DNA from: Stieleria bergensis
GTDB taxonomy: Bacteria > Planctomycetota > Planctomycetia > Pirellulales > Pirellulaceae
Reading direction: 5' to 3'
NCBI GenBank assembly: GCA_007745635.1
Contig: CP036272.1
Location: 5,416,816-5,480,815 of the forward strand
DNA length: 64,000 nt
Of the stretch, positions 17,921 through 26,609 are shown one piece after another. Position numbers and translations under genes: made by a program. A model generated the notes under the pieces. That model had not been told where the DNA came from. It did no database searches and worked only from the letters and a program-made list of their open reading frames with translations. The stretch's first letter is position 1. The number at the start of each line of letters is the position of its first letter.

Positions 17921-19426
17921 ATGAACCGATTGATTCCATTGCTGTGCCCGTCTTTTTTGGCGGCCTGCTTGATCGCCAGCACGGCGATCCAACACGTCAC
18001 CGCGGCCCCGCCAAGTCCATCGAAACCAAACGTCGTCGTGATCTTCATTGACGACATGGGTTATGCAGACATCAATCCCTTTGGGGACACTGGCTACCCA
18101 ACGCCGAACCTGGACCGAATGGCTGCTGAAGGCCGTCGGTTCACTGACTTCTGTGTGTCCTCGGCCGTCTGCAGTGCCTCCCGCAGCGCCTTGCTGACCG
18201 GGTGTTACCACCAACGCATCGGGATCCAAGGTGCCTTGGGACCGAAATCCAATATCGGGATCAACGCAGACGAATTGACCCTGGCAGAACTCTGCCAGAG
18301 TCAAGGCTACCGAACGGCGGCTTATGGAAAATGGCACCTCGGACACCATCCAAAGTTCCTGCCTACCAGCCATGGCTTTGACGAATTTTATGGCATCCCG
18401 TACAGCAACGACATGTGGCCACGCCACCCAGCATCGGTTGCCAAACGCCAAAAGGACCCCAAAGCAAGCATCCCCTGGGCAGAACTGCCGATGATCGAGG
18501 GCACGGAAATTGTCATCGACAGCATGCAACCGTACGACCAAAAACAGATGACCAAACAGTTCACCGAGCGTGCGGTGGAGTTCATCAAACGCGATCCAGA
18601 CCAGCCGTTCTTTTTGTATCTGCCCCATCCGATGGTTCACGTGCCGCTGTTTTGCAGCGAAGCGTTTGAAGGCAAAAGTGGCAAGGGACTCTTCGGCGAC
18701 GTGGTGATGGAAGTTGACTGGTCGGTCGGTCAAATCCTGTCAGCGATCGAAGACATCGGTGTCGAACACAATACCCTGGTGATCTTTACCAGCGACAACG
18801 GCCCTTGGCTTTCCTATGGAACACATGGTGGAAAAGCGACGCCACTTCGCGAAGGCAAAGGCACGATGTGGGAAGGCGGCTATCGGGAGCCGACCCTGAT
18901 GTGGTGGAAGGGAAAGATTCCCGCGGGCACAACCTGCGACCAACTGGCCAGCAGCATCGACGTCCTGCCAACCGTTGCCAAACTGATCGGTGCCGAACTT
19001 CCCAACCATCCCATTGATGGCCACGACATCAGCCCCTTGCTGTTCGGAAAAGAAGCAGCCAAGTCGCCGCACGAAGCCTTCGCATGTTATTACGGCGGTG
19101 GATTAAGAGCCGTCCGCAATGATCGCTTCAAGCTTGTTTTTCCGCACCAGTATCGCACGCTTGATGGACACCCCGGTGGCACCGCAGGATTGCCCGTACC
19201 TTACAAGAGCGCCAAAGCAGCCAAAGCGTTGTACGATCTGGACAACGACCTCTCTGAAACCACCGATGTGGCAGCAGAGTTTCCTGAAGTCGTCGCGGAA
19301 CTGGAGGCGGCCGCAGAGCGTTACCGAAAAGCGCTTGGTGACAACGCTAAGAAAACCAAAGGTAACCAAACGCGACCACCGGGACGGATGCAACCAGGCG
19401 ACAAAGAGCTGCCCTTGGTTTGGTAG
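17921..19426 (+). CDS. Secreted sulfatase (arylsulfatase family, type I)
   Basis: A 501-residue alkaline-phosphatase-superfamily sulfatase. A signal peptide covers about residues 1-29. The metal-binding pair is Asp44-Asp45 in FIDDMGYAD. Cys84 in CSASRSALLTG is the residue oxidised to formylglycine. Further conserved stretches are GKWHLG and FTSDNGPW (second metal site). It would remove sulfate esters from a polysaccharide or other sulfated substrate outside the cytoplasm; the substrate cannot be read from sequence. A maturing enzyme (FGE or anSME) is not in the window. A candidate operator sits upstream at 17773. A second sulfatase lies at 54856. Confidence 0.95.
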   Translation: MNRLIPLLCPSFLAACLIASTAIQHVTAAPPSPSKPNVVVIFIDDMGYADINPFGDTGYPTPNLDRMAAEGRRFTDFCVSSAVCSASRSALLTGCYHQRIGIQGALGPKSNIGINADELTLAELCQSQGYRTAAYGKWHLGHHPKFLPTSHGFDEFYGIPYSNDMWPRHPASVAKRQKDPKASIPWAELPMIEGTEIVIDSMQPYDQKQMTKQFTERAVEFIKRDPDQPFFLYLPHPMVHVPLFCSEAFEGKSGKGLFGDVVMEVDWSVGQILSAIEDIGVEHNTLVIFTSDNGPWLSYGTHGGKATPLREGKGTMWEGGYREPTLMWWKGKIPAGTTCDQLASSIDVLPTVAKLIGAELPNHPIDGHDISPLLFGKEAAKSPHEAFACYYGGGLRAVRNDRFKLVFPHQYRTLDGHPGGTAGLPVPYKSAKAAKALYDLDNDLSETTDVAAEFPEVVAELEAAAERYRKALGDNAKKTKGNQTRPPGRMQPGDKELPLVW

Positions 19427-19525
19427 CCAGCCACGTCGCAGCGGGAAAGGTGGTTGGGCATTCAAAACCCCAACCACAATCTCTGGCGGAGCGAAGGGCA
19501 AACCTGTTGCATGCCACTCCGCACT

Positions 19526-19605
19526 GGCCGCTGCGTTCTGGCCGCTGCGTTCTGGCCGCTGCGTTCTGGCCGCTGCGTTCTGGCCGCTGCGTTCTGGCCG
19601 CTGCG
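19526..19605. repeat. 14-bp tandem repeat, 5.7 copies
   Basis: Five perfect copies of ggccgctgcgttct plus a 10-base partial copy fill the gap between the convergent sulfatase and prs genes. It ends 12 bases beyond the prs stop. The unit is not a multiple of three and is noncoding. Confidence 0.95.
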
Positions 19606-19617
19606 AATCAAGATCGC

Positions 19618-20568
19618 CTACCGTTCGCGGAACAGTTCGCTGATCGATTGATCATGGTGAATCCGCTTGATGGCTTCGGCCAACAGCGGAGCAACGGACA
19701 ACTGCACCAAATTGGGCAAGCGTTTTTCCTCTGGCACTGGGATCGAATCGGTCACAATGATCGAATCGACCGGTGCTTCGCGAAGACGATCAATTGCCGG
19801 CCCACAGAGAACACCGTGGGTGCACGCAATATGAATCTCTTTCGCACCCGATTCCTTGACCAGCTTTGCCGCACCACAGATCGACCCCGCGGTGCTGATC
19901 ATGTCATCGAACATCAGCACAATTTTGTCATCCAGTGGGCCACCAATGATGGTACTCTGCTGAACTTCCAACGCACTGGTACGCCGTTTATCAACGATGG
20001 CCAGCGGAGCGCCTAGGCGTTTTCCGTGGCCAACGGCACGCTTAATGCTGCCTTCGTCGGGACTGACGACGACGATTTTTTCGTTCACCATCCCGCGTTC
20101 GCTAAAGTACTCATTCAGGACCGGGGCGGCATACAAGTGATCCACTGGCACATCAAAGAAGCCTTGGATCTGTGCGGCGTGTAAGTCCATGGTCAGTACA
20201 CGATCGGCACCGGCGCGAACGATTAAGTTAGCGACCATTTTGGCGGTGATGGGCACACGGCCTTCATCTTTACGATCTTGACGCGCGTAACCGTAATAGG
20301 GAATCACGGCGGTGATACGTTCGGCGCTGGCGCGTTTGCAGCAGTCGATCATGACCAGCAGTTCGAACAGATTGTCGTTGACCGGTGGACAAGTCGACTG
20401 GACTAAAAAGACGTCACGGCCGCGGACATCTTCGTCCAGCTTGCAATAGTTTTCGCCATCAGGAAACTTCCCTAGCGAGATCATTGCCGGCTCCATGTGC
20501 AGATGCCGACAGATCTTCTTCGCCAGATCAGGGTTAGCTTGTCCGCTAAAGATTTTTAGTTCACGCAT
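19618..20568 (-). CDS. prs: Ribose-phosphate pyrophosphokinase
   Basis: A 316-residue PRPP synthase making 5-phosphoribosyl diphosphate from ribose 5-phosphate and ATP for nucleotide, His and Trp synthesis. It starts MRELKIFSGQANPDLA. The ATP-binding segment KFPDGENYCKL, the metal-binding VLTMDLHAAQIQGFF and the PRPP loop IVLMFDDMISTAGS are all intact, and the length is typical. The ATG at 20568 overlaps the end of the upstream GlmU-like gene by 8 bases (ATGCGTGA), so translation is probably coupled. The long in-frame extension upstream is the other gene read out of frame. Confidence 0.96.
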   Translation of the reverse strand: MRELKIFSGQANPDLAKKICRHLHMEPAMISLGKFPDGENYCKLDEDVRGRDVFLVQSTCPPVNDNLFELLVMIDCCKRASAERITAVIPYYGYARQDRKDEGRVPITAKMVANLIVRAGADRVLTMDLHAAQIQGFFDVPVDHLYAAPVLNEYFSERGMVNEKIVVVSPDEGSIKRAVGHGKRLGAPLAIVDKRRTSALEVQQSTIIGGPLDDKIVLMFDDMISTAGSICGAAKLVKESGAKEIHIACTHGVLCGPAIDRLREAPVDSIIVTDSIPVPEEKRLPNLVQLSVAPLLAEAIKRIHHDQSISELFRER

Positions 20569-21358
20569 ATCCCATGGCTCGCATTTGCCGATCGACGATT
20601 TCCAATTCTTGCGGGTTATTGATCGACAATGACTCGCAGGGTTGCAGCGCCGGCAAGGCTTCAACCGGACGACCGGCTTCACGCAACAGTCGTGCACAAT
20701 CGGTTAAGTAGTATTCGTTTTGTGCATTGTCACTTTTTAGTTGTGACAATGATGACAACAAATCAGGGGTCTGGAACAGGTACGTGCTCATATTGACTTC
20801 CTGAATGGCACGTTGCTGCTCGGTGGCATCCTTGTGTTCGACAATACCGGTAAACTCTCCGGCTTCATTGCGAACAACCCGCCCGAGTCCTGTCGGATCA
20901 TCCTTCATCAAAGTGCCCAACAGCAATGCAGGCTGATGCTTTGCAAAGTGCTCTAACAGGGTGGCCAGACTGGACGCTTGAATCAAGGGGGAATCACCGG
21001 CAACCACAATCGTTGGACCGGTTTGCTCGGCCAGTAAGTCTTGGCAGATCTGTACGGCGTGACCGGTCCCTAATTGTTCTGCCTGAAGTGCATATTCGAT
21101 GTTGCTTGACGATCGAGTTTGCAACTCCGCTTTGACGGCATCTGCTTGGTAGCCGACAACCACAATCTGGCGTTTGATTCCGGCGGCCTCTAACGCATCG
21201 ATGACAAAGTGAATCATTGCCCGACCAACGACTGGGCAGAGTACCTTGGGCAGTTCGGACTGCATGCGCGTCCCTTTGCCGGCAGCCAAAATGATGGCGC
21301 ACGCTTCGGCGGGAACCTGCGGAGTGCCCTGCGATCCGTCAGCGAGTGAGTTTGTCAT
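20561..21358 (-). CDS. GlmU-like UDP-GlcNAc pyrophosphorylase domain protein
   Basis: A 265-residue nucleotidyltransferase matching only the N-terminal half of bifunctional GlmU. It has the nucleotide-binding LAAGKGTRMQSELPKVL near residue 25, GDSPLI for the metal site, and EYYLTDCARLL, which corresponds to the GlmU EYYLTD motif. The C-terminal left-handed beta-helix acetyltransferase domain (about 200 residues) is absent. The protein would make UDP-GlcNAc from UTP and GlcNAc-1-P but could not acetylate GlcN-1-P. The glmU-prs gene order is known from Firmicutes and is kept here, with an 8-base overlap. The C-terminus ends naturally inside the prs start rather than at a break. Confidence 0.88.
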   Translation of the reverse strand: MTNSLADGSQGTPQVPAEACAIILAAGKGTRMQSELPKVLCPVVGRAMIHFVIDALEAAGIKRQIVVVGYQADAVKAELQTRSSSNIEYALQAEQLGTGHAVQICQDLLAEQTGPTIVVAGDSPLIQASSLATLLEHFAKHQPALLLGTLMKDDPTGLGRVVRNEAGEFTGIVEHKDATEQQRAIQEVNMSTYLFQTPDLLSSLSQLKSDNAQNEYYLTDCARLLREAGRPVEALPALQPCESLSINNPQELEIVDRQMRAMGYA

Positions 21359-21560
21359 GATTCAATTGCAGCGTTTGTAGCACCAGCGAAGACGCCGCTT
21401 CACTGACTTTGGTAATGGAACAGTCATTGCCCGCAACGGTGGAACGCGATTCCAGCCAACGCTCCGTCGCCAGCCCTGCCAATTGCGGAGCGATCACGGG
21501 CCCGTATCCTAGCGAAGTTGAATGGTCTTTCGTACCCGTGAGCCCCAGAACGGTCAACAA
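21339..21560 (-). CDS. Possible small coupled ORF upstream of the GlmU-like gene
   Basis: A 73-codon frame with codon use like its neighbours, ending TGA 20 bases inside the GlmU-like gene, an overlap typical of coupling. The sequence includes GPVIAPQLAGLATERWLE and looks protein-like. Only TTG starts are available (21560), and an in-frame TGA lies four codons upstream. It may instead be the tail of a gene whose front is frameshifted, or noncoding. No family is recognised. Confidence 0.3.
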   Translation of the reverse strand: MLTVLGLTGTKDHSTSLGYGPVIAPQLAGLATERWLESRSTVAGNDCSITKVSEAASSLVLQTLQLNHDKLTR

Positions 21561-21844
21561 GTCACACAGTTTTCATCGAAGCCGTTTTGCCGAGGCTGAA
21601 AACCCGCCGACGGCCTGGAATCCGGCTACCGCGTGCGAGAAATCTGACTGTGGCCTGCCCAAACCGGTCTAGTGGACGACCTGCCTGTTGTGCCACAATG
21701 GACCCTCTAAAGGTTGCCCAAACGGCTCTCTGACTGATGTCGATTCAGACGCCAGTCCCAACAAGAGACTTCAATGGTAACCAATCGTGCATCACGATCC
21801 TGCACTGAAACGAGCTCGACTGATTCTGATCGGCGCCGCACCGA

Positions 21845-22957
21845 ATGACCACTGCTACCACTCCCGTCTCGCTCGCTGACCATCAACCTCCGCCTGTCGA
21901 TCCGGTCTCATTGCGGAAAGCACTCTACCAATGCGAACTCAAGCCTGCGGAAACGGGCTGGGCGGCGTGGCGTGAGCGTCCGACCGGCCAGGCAATCGAT
22001 TTGCTGCTGTACGTGATCGCCAGGTTGTTCATCTGCGTGATTCAGATCCTGCCCTATGACGCGGTGGATTCGATCGCTCGTCGACTGGCCAGGCTCTTTG
22101 CCCTCAGACTGAAAATTCGCAGCCAGACAACTCAGGAAAACTTGACGGCAGTGATGCCAGCCGCCAGCGCCCAGCAGAAACAAAACCTCGAAGTCGCGAT
22201 GTGGCATTCGCTGATCATGATGATGTGCGAGATCGCGTGGGCACCGCGAAGACTGCACCTGACCAACTGGCACAAACACATCACCTTTGTCAACAATCAG
22301 CACGTGATGACCCGCTACCTGTCTGGTCGACCGGTGGTGCTGGTTTCTGGTCACTTCGGCAACTTCGAGATTTCCAACTACCTGACCTCGTTAATGGGAA
22401 TCCATACCGTCACCATCGCCCGTCGCTTGGATAACCCGTACCTGCATGACTGGATGCTTCGCTTTCGCGGTGCCAACGGCCAAATCATGGTCGACAAGCA
22501 AGGCTGCGCCGCGTTCATTGATCAGCACATGTTAAACGCTGGCAAGCTGGCGATCTTGGCGGACCAACATGCTGGCGAGAAAGGCCATTGGACGAACTTC
22601 CTGGGGGTTCCCGCGAGTTGCCATAAAGCCTTGGCACTGTTTTCACTGACCGCCAAAGCGCCGATGCTGGTCGGCTATGCACGCCGGATCGGCACCCGTC
22701 CAATGCAGTTTGAAACTGGCTGCCTCGGCGTCGCCGATCCGCTGAATCCAACACATGAAAGCTGTCAATCAGTTGCAAATCTAACGGACTGGTACAATCG
22801 AACCTTGGCCCGAGTGATTGGCGAAGCCCCCGAGCAATACTGGTGGCTGCATCGCCGCTGGCGACCACCGCCACCGCGAGCGGTCAAGCGTCTGGAGAAG
22901 GCTCGGCAGAAGAAGCTTGAACAAGCCCAAGTGATATCGGACGAAGCGGCAACTTGA
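21845..22957 (+). CDS. Lipid A biosynthesis-type (LpxL/HtrB) acyltransferase
   Basis: A 370-residue lysophospholipid acyltransferase-superfamily protein. An amphipathic or hydrophobic segment (DLLLYVIARLFICVIQILPY, about residues 52-71) anchors it to the membrane. The catalytic HX4E motif is seen as SGHFGNFEI, followed by ADQHAGEKG and the family's C-terminal PEQYWWLHRRWR. LpxL/HtrB enzymes add secondary acyl chains to lipid A, acting on the inner face of the inner membrane. Planctomycetes of this group are reported to carry lipid A genes, so this role is plausible, but another acyl acceptor is possible. The N-terminal ~50 residues are extra compared with LpxL. Confidence 0.88.
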   Translation: MTTATTPVSLADHQPPPVDPVSLRKALYQCELKPAETGWAAWRERPTGQAIDLLLYVIARLFICVIQILPYDAVDSIARRLARLFALRLKIRSQTTQENLTAVMPAASAQQKQNLEVAMWHSLIMMMCEIAWAPRRLHLTNWHKHITFVNNQHVMTRYLSGRPVVLVSGHFGNFEISNYLTSLMGIHTVTIARRLDNPYLHDWMLRFRGANGQIMVDKQGCAAFIDQHMLNAGKLAILADQHAGEKGHWTNFLGVPASCHKALALFSLTAKAPMLVGYARRIGTRPMQFETGCLGVADPLNPTHESCQSVANLTDWYNRTLARVIGEAPEQYWWLHRRWRPPPPRAVKRLEKARQKKLEQAQVISDEAAT

Positions 22958-23029
22958 CCCCAGTCTGCACCGCGCTCACCGAGAGAGACTCGGCGATCGA
23001 CGAATCCAGCAAGCCGATCACCAACGAAA

Positions 23030-23057
23030 AAACCGCGTGGCCAAGGCCACGCGGTTT
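23030..23057. terminator. Bidirectional Rho-independent terminator
   Basis: A perfect 13-bp stem aaaccgcgtggcc/ggccacgcggttt with a 2-base centre lies between the convergent acyltransferase (stop 22957) and oxidoreductase (stop 23098). Read on the minus strand the stem runs into six T residues; on the plus strand the tail is ttctgtt. It can serve both genes. Confidence 0.92.
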
Positions 23058-23097
23058 CTGTTCATTGATGCTCTGAAGTGGTTGACAAAACCCTCGA

Positions 23098-24507
23098 TCA
23101 GACTTCCCAACCGCTGCGATAATCGCGGCTGACGAACTGATTGATCTCTGGCATGTTGGTGCTCTTGAGATTTTTAGCATCCCAAGCGATTCGCTTGCCT
23201 TCACCGGCACGAAGTGCCAAGTTGCCGACCAAGATGGTCTCGGTCAAACGGCCTGCGTAACCAAAGTTGCTCATCGTGCCGGGCTCGTATTCACCTTTGA
23301 CCGTGGCAACGAATTCCCATTTTTGTCGCTGATCGCCACCGGAGTTAAACGGAATGCGTGGCAGCGTCTGCTCTGGCTTCTTGTAGTCGGCGAAGTCTGC
23401 TTCGGGCAGCATGGTGTAGCTGGCACCGTAATCGTTTTCGCTGAAGATAGCGCCTTTGCTACCGACGACCAACGCACCACTGGTTTTGCGACCACCCGCA
23501 CGTTGCTTAGCGATACGCTCTTGGAACCTGGTTGGCAGCATGTCAATCAAGTTCTGGGCGGGCAGTTCGCCGCCATCGTACCAGTAGAACTTGCAAGGCA
23601 CCAAGCCATCACGCTCGGGGAATTCAAACATCAGCGAGCTGCTTGATGGGAAGGTTTCACCTTCGAACAGACCTGGGTTCTTGGTTGCAGTCACAGCAAC
23701 AGGATCCCAAAGCTTCAGCGCCATGACGGGCATGTTGGTGGTGTGACAGGCCATATCGCCCAGGGCACCGGTTCCAAAGTCAACCCAACCACGCCAGTTG
23801 AAGCTGTGGTAAGCGCCTTGCTTGTAAGGTCGCATCGGAGCAGGTCCAATCCAAGCGTTCCAGTTCAGTGACTCTGGCACTGGATCTTCACCTGCCGGAC
23901 GCCCTTTGCCTTGCGGCCAGACAGGACGGTTTGACCAAACGTGAACAGAGGAGACGTCACCGATCGCGCCGCTTTGAATCACTTCAACTGCTTCGCGAAG
24001 TCCGTTCTCGCTGGTACCTTGGTTGCCCATCTGTGTGACGACGCCTTGCTCAGCAGCGGTTTCACGCATCAAGCGAGCTTCAGCGATCGACCATGTCAAA
24101 GGCTTTTGGCAGTACACGTGCTTTTTCATTCGCATCGCACGAACTGCAGCAGCCGCGTGCGTGTGGTCCGGCGTGCTGACAGTGACGATGTCGATCTTGT
24201 CGCCCATCTTGTCCAGCATTTCCCGGAAGTCATCGAACTTCTGCGCGTCTTTGAACTCACGCCCCTTCTTGTTCAGGGTGTTGCCATCCACGTCGCACAA
24301 AGCGGCGATGTTGACACCTTGCTCGGCGATGTGACTGGTATCGCTACCGCCTTTGCCACCCACACCAATACAACCGGCAGCAAGTCCTTGCAAAGCGGAT
24401 TCTTGAGCGTTCAACTGCGGAGTGGTGCCGGCCCAGTAGCCAACCCCAACGGCACCAGCAGCAGCGCTGCGGCCGATGAAGCTACGGCGAGTCGTGCGTT
24501 TAGTCAT
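23098..24507 (-). CDS. Tat-exported Gfo/Idh/MocA-family oxidoreductase
   Basis: A 469-residue NAD(P)-dependent oxidoreductase. The N-terminus MTKRTTRRSFIGRSAAAGAVGVG is a Tat signal. The Rossmann loop is GCIGVGGKGGSD (about residues 45-56). The family's catalytic-site EKP is QKP here (HVYCQKPLTWS), a form I associate with planctomycete members. WRGWVDFGTGALGDMACHTTNMP is a strongly conserved family segment. Members act on sugars, inositols or uronates; the substrate cannot be named. Export folded with its cofactor fits the Tat signal and a periplasmic sugar-processing role. Confidence 0.92.
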   Translation of the reverse strand: MTKRTTRRSFIGRSAAAGAVGVGYWAGTTPQLNAQESALQGLAAGCIGVGGKGGSDTSHIAEQGVNIAALCDVDGNTLNKKGREFKDAQKFDDFREMLDKMGDKIDIVTVSTPDHTHAAAAVRAMRMKKHVYCQKPLTWSIAEARLMRETAAEQGVVTQMGNQGTSENGLREAVEVIQSGAIGDVSSVHVWSNRPVWPQGKGRPAGEDPVPESLNWNAWIGPAPMRPYKQGAYHSFNWRGWVDFGTGALGDMACHTTNMPVMALKLWDPVAVTATKNPGLFEGETFPSSSSLMFEFPERDGLVPCKFYWYDGGELPAQNLIDMLPTRFQERIAKQRAGGRKTSGALVVGSKGAIFSENDYGASYTMLPEADFADYKKPEQTLPRIPFNSGGDQRQKWEFVATVKGEYEPGTMSNFGYAGRLTETILVGNLALRAGEGKRIAWDAKNLKSTNMPEINQFVSRDYRSGWEV

Positions 24508-25235
24508 TAATTCTTCCTAATAATAGTGTTGAAGGATGTCGACACACTTGCTGACCACTTGGCTGATTCTGAGCACTGTCAAACAGTGTCAACACAGCCC
24601 AAGAGGCAAGTCAACAATAGCGATTTGGCAATTCGGTCAACGTTGACGGTGGGAACGTGTTCTGTGAGCAATCACTTGCAGGGAAGTCAAAGTTGTCTCG
24701 CTGATCACGCGAACGATAAACGTCAAGGTGGGATGCTTGCGTCCAGATCATCGCTCCCCGGCCAAGCTCGGTTGCTCTTTCCAGTCAATGAGAGCTTTGC
24801 GAAAGCCCCTCTGGTGAGAACTGGATTGGCCGGATGATTGATGCTGATGAAGCGAATGAGACAAGGAACCACTGCTGGCCCCAGACGCCTTTTACCGGCG
24901 TTCATTCACGCTACAAGCCAGGTTAGGATAACCGACACAACCTTGGTTCTCAATCGACAACGCGTGAATCCGACGGAAAACCGTACCAGAATCCGATCCA
25001 GAGCCCCCTGAATCTCCCCCGGGACAGAGGACAAGTGATCCAGCCGTCAGATTCCCGCCAAATGCTTCCCCCCCCGAAGTCTTGCCGTCTTCAGTGGTTT
25101 ACTCTTGCCAATCGTTGCCTAAACTGGTGGTTCTGCTTGAAATGGGCTGTCCTTTAACGCCGCTTTGACGGTGCCAAACGACGCCACATCCATGACCCAA
25201 GAGCCCCTCCTTTCCCGCCAGCGAGCCGAACACAC
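24508..25235. other. Divergent intergenic region, no gene seen
   Basis: About 730 bases between the oxidoreductase start (minus) and the LRR lipoprotein start (plus). It holds only short open frames without recognisable features. Both promoters must lie here, but no convincing -35/-10 pair was found. No repeat family member was recognised. Confidence 0.5.
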
Positions 25236-26561
25236 ATGCGTCCCACCAGTCCGAAACTTCGCCGCCTTGTCCTTTCCGCAACGCTGATCGCCCTGCCTCT
25301 GTCGGTGCCCTTGATGGTCGGCTGCGAACCCAAGCCGAAGGAAGCTGAAACGAGCAGCCCAGAAGTCGCGAACCCCAAGCCCGATGATCCCAAAGCCATC
25401 GAAGCCTTGGAAGCTGCCGACTTTAAGCTGACCGTCGAGAATGGCGTGGTGACCGCCTTCACGGTCCACTGTGACTCGGACAAGAGCGAAACCTTTGCCC
25501 AACTGGCCGGCGTCCCCAATGTCACGCGAGCCACGTTCAGCGGCCCCGGTTGCACTGACAAAGGGCTGGAAATCCTGGCTGACCTGCCGCTTGAGCGACT
25601 CTCGCTCGAAGGCACCAAAATCACCGATGCCACTCTGGACACGGTGGCCAAACTGCCCAAGCTGCAAGTCCTGAACCTGCGACTGACCACCGTCAGCGAT
25701 CAAGGCCTGGGAAAACTCACCGGCCTGAAGACACTGCGAGCGCTGGATTTGCGCAACAGCAACATTGGGGACGAAGGCATGAAATCGATTGGCCAGATGA
25801 GCTCCCTGGCGGACTTGCAACTTGAGAAGTCAAAGATCACCGACGTCGGTGTCAAGGAAATCGCCAAGCTGCCTTTGAAATCATTCAATGCAAACTACTG
25901 CACCACGCTCTCCGACACGACCCTCGAAGTCCTGGGCGGCATCTCCAGCATGCAGCAAATCCAACTCGACTACTGCAAGATCACCGACGAGGGAATGAAG
26001 TCGCTCAAGGGACTCAGTGGACTGACGCGACTTCGCATCCGTGGCTGTGACATCACCGGTGAAGGGATCAAGCAAGTCGCCGGAGCGAAGAACATCAACC
26101 GACTGAACTTGCGCGACTCGTCCGTGGACGACGAGGGACTGAAAGTGATCGCTACGTTCAGCAAGTTGACTTACTTAGATCTATCCGAATGCCGATTGAT
26201 CTCGCCAGAAGGCATCACGCAGTTGAATGTCCTGACCAATTTGACTTACCTCAATTTCTGGGAAAGCAAACTCAACGACGATGCTCTGAATGGCTTGTCA
26301 GCTCTGACCAACTTGACGGAACTGAACCTCAAAGCCTGCAACGTCAGCGACGCGTCAATCGATACGATCTTGAAGTTCCAAAAGCTGACCAATCTGAACC
26401 TGGCCGGCGTCCAACGACTGTCCGACGAAGGCTTTGAGAAGCTTGGGAAATTGCCTGCGTTAAAGATCATCAATGTGGCCAACACACAGATCAGCTACGA
26501 CGCCATGGACGCGTTGGAAGAAGCCAACAGCGAACTGACCATTCAAGACACCGAAACCTGA
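25236..26561 (+). CDS. Leucine-rich-repeat lipoprotein
   Basis: A 441-residue protein with a lipoprotein signal (lipobox PLMVGC, Cys near residue 30), an acidic Pro/Glu/Lys-rich linker, and about a dozen LRRs of 23-25 residues of the cysteine-containing/GALA-like type, such as ITDATLDTVAKLPKLQVLNL and ITDEGMKSLKGLSGLTRLRI. Repeats cover about residues 80-425 without a break. LRRs bind proteins, so a role in surface recognition or adhesion is likely; the partner is unknown. Neighbours give no clue, because an IS4-family element follows 48 bases after the stop. Confidence 0.9.
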   Translation: MRPTSPKLRRLVLSATLIALPLSVPLMVGCEPKPKEAETSSPEVANPKPDDPKAIEALEAADFKLTVENGVVTAFTVHCDSDKSETFAQLAGVPNVTRATFSGPGCTDKGLEILADLPLERLSLEGTKITDATLDTVAKLPKLQVLNLRLTTVSDQGLGKLTGLKTLRALDLRNSNIGDEGMKSIGQMSSLADLQLEKSKITDVGVKEIAKLPLKSFNANYCTTLSDTTLEVLGGISSMQQIQLDYCKITDEGMKSLKGLSGLTRLRIRGCDITGEGIKQVAGAKNINRLNLRDSSVDDEGLKVIATFSKLTYLDLSECRLISPEGITQLNVLTNLTYLNFWESKLNDDALNGLSALTNLTELNLKACNVSDASIDTILKFQKLTNLNLAGVQRLSDEGFEKLGKLPALKIINVANTQISYDAMDALEEANSELTIQDTET

Positions 26562-26599
26562 TCCAGGGCTGAAGGGCTCCAGCCGATTCGCACTGGTGC

Positions 26600-26609
26600 G
26601 TGCTTGCAC
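26600..26609. repeat. 10-bp target-site duplication, left copy
   Basis: gtgcttgcac directly precedes the left end of the IS4-family element and is repeated exactly at 28093-28102 after the right end. Removing the element and one copy restores the perfect palindrome GGTGCGTGCTTGCACGCACC. Confidence 0.95.
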
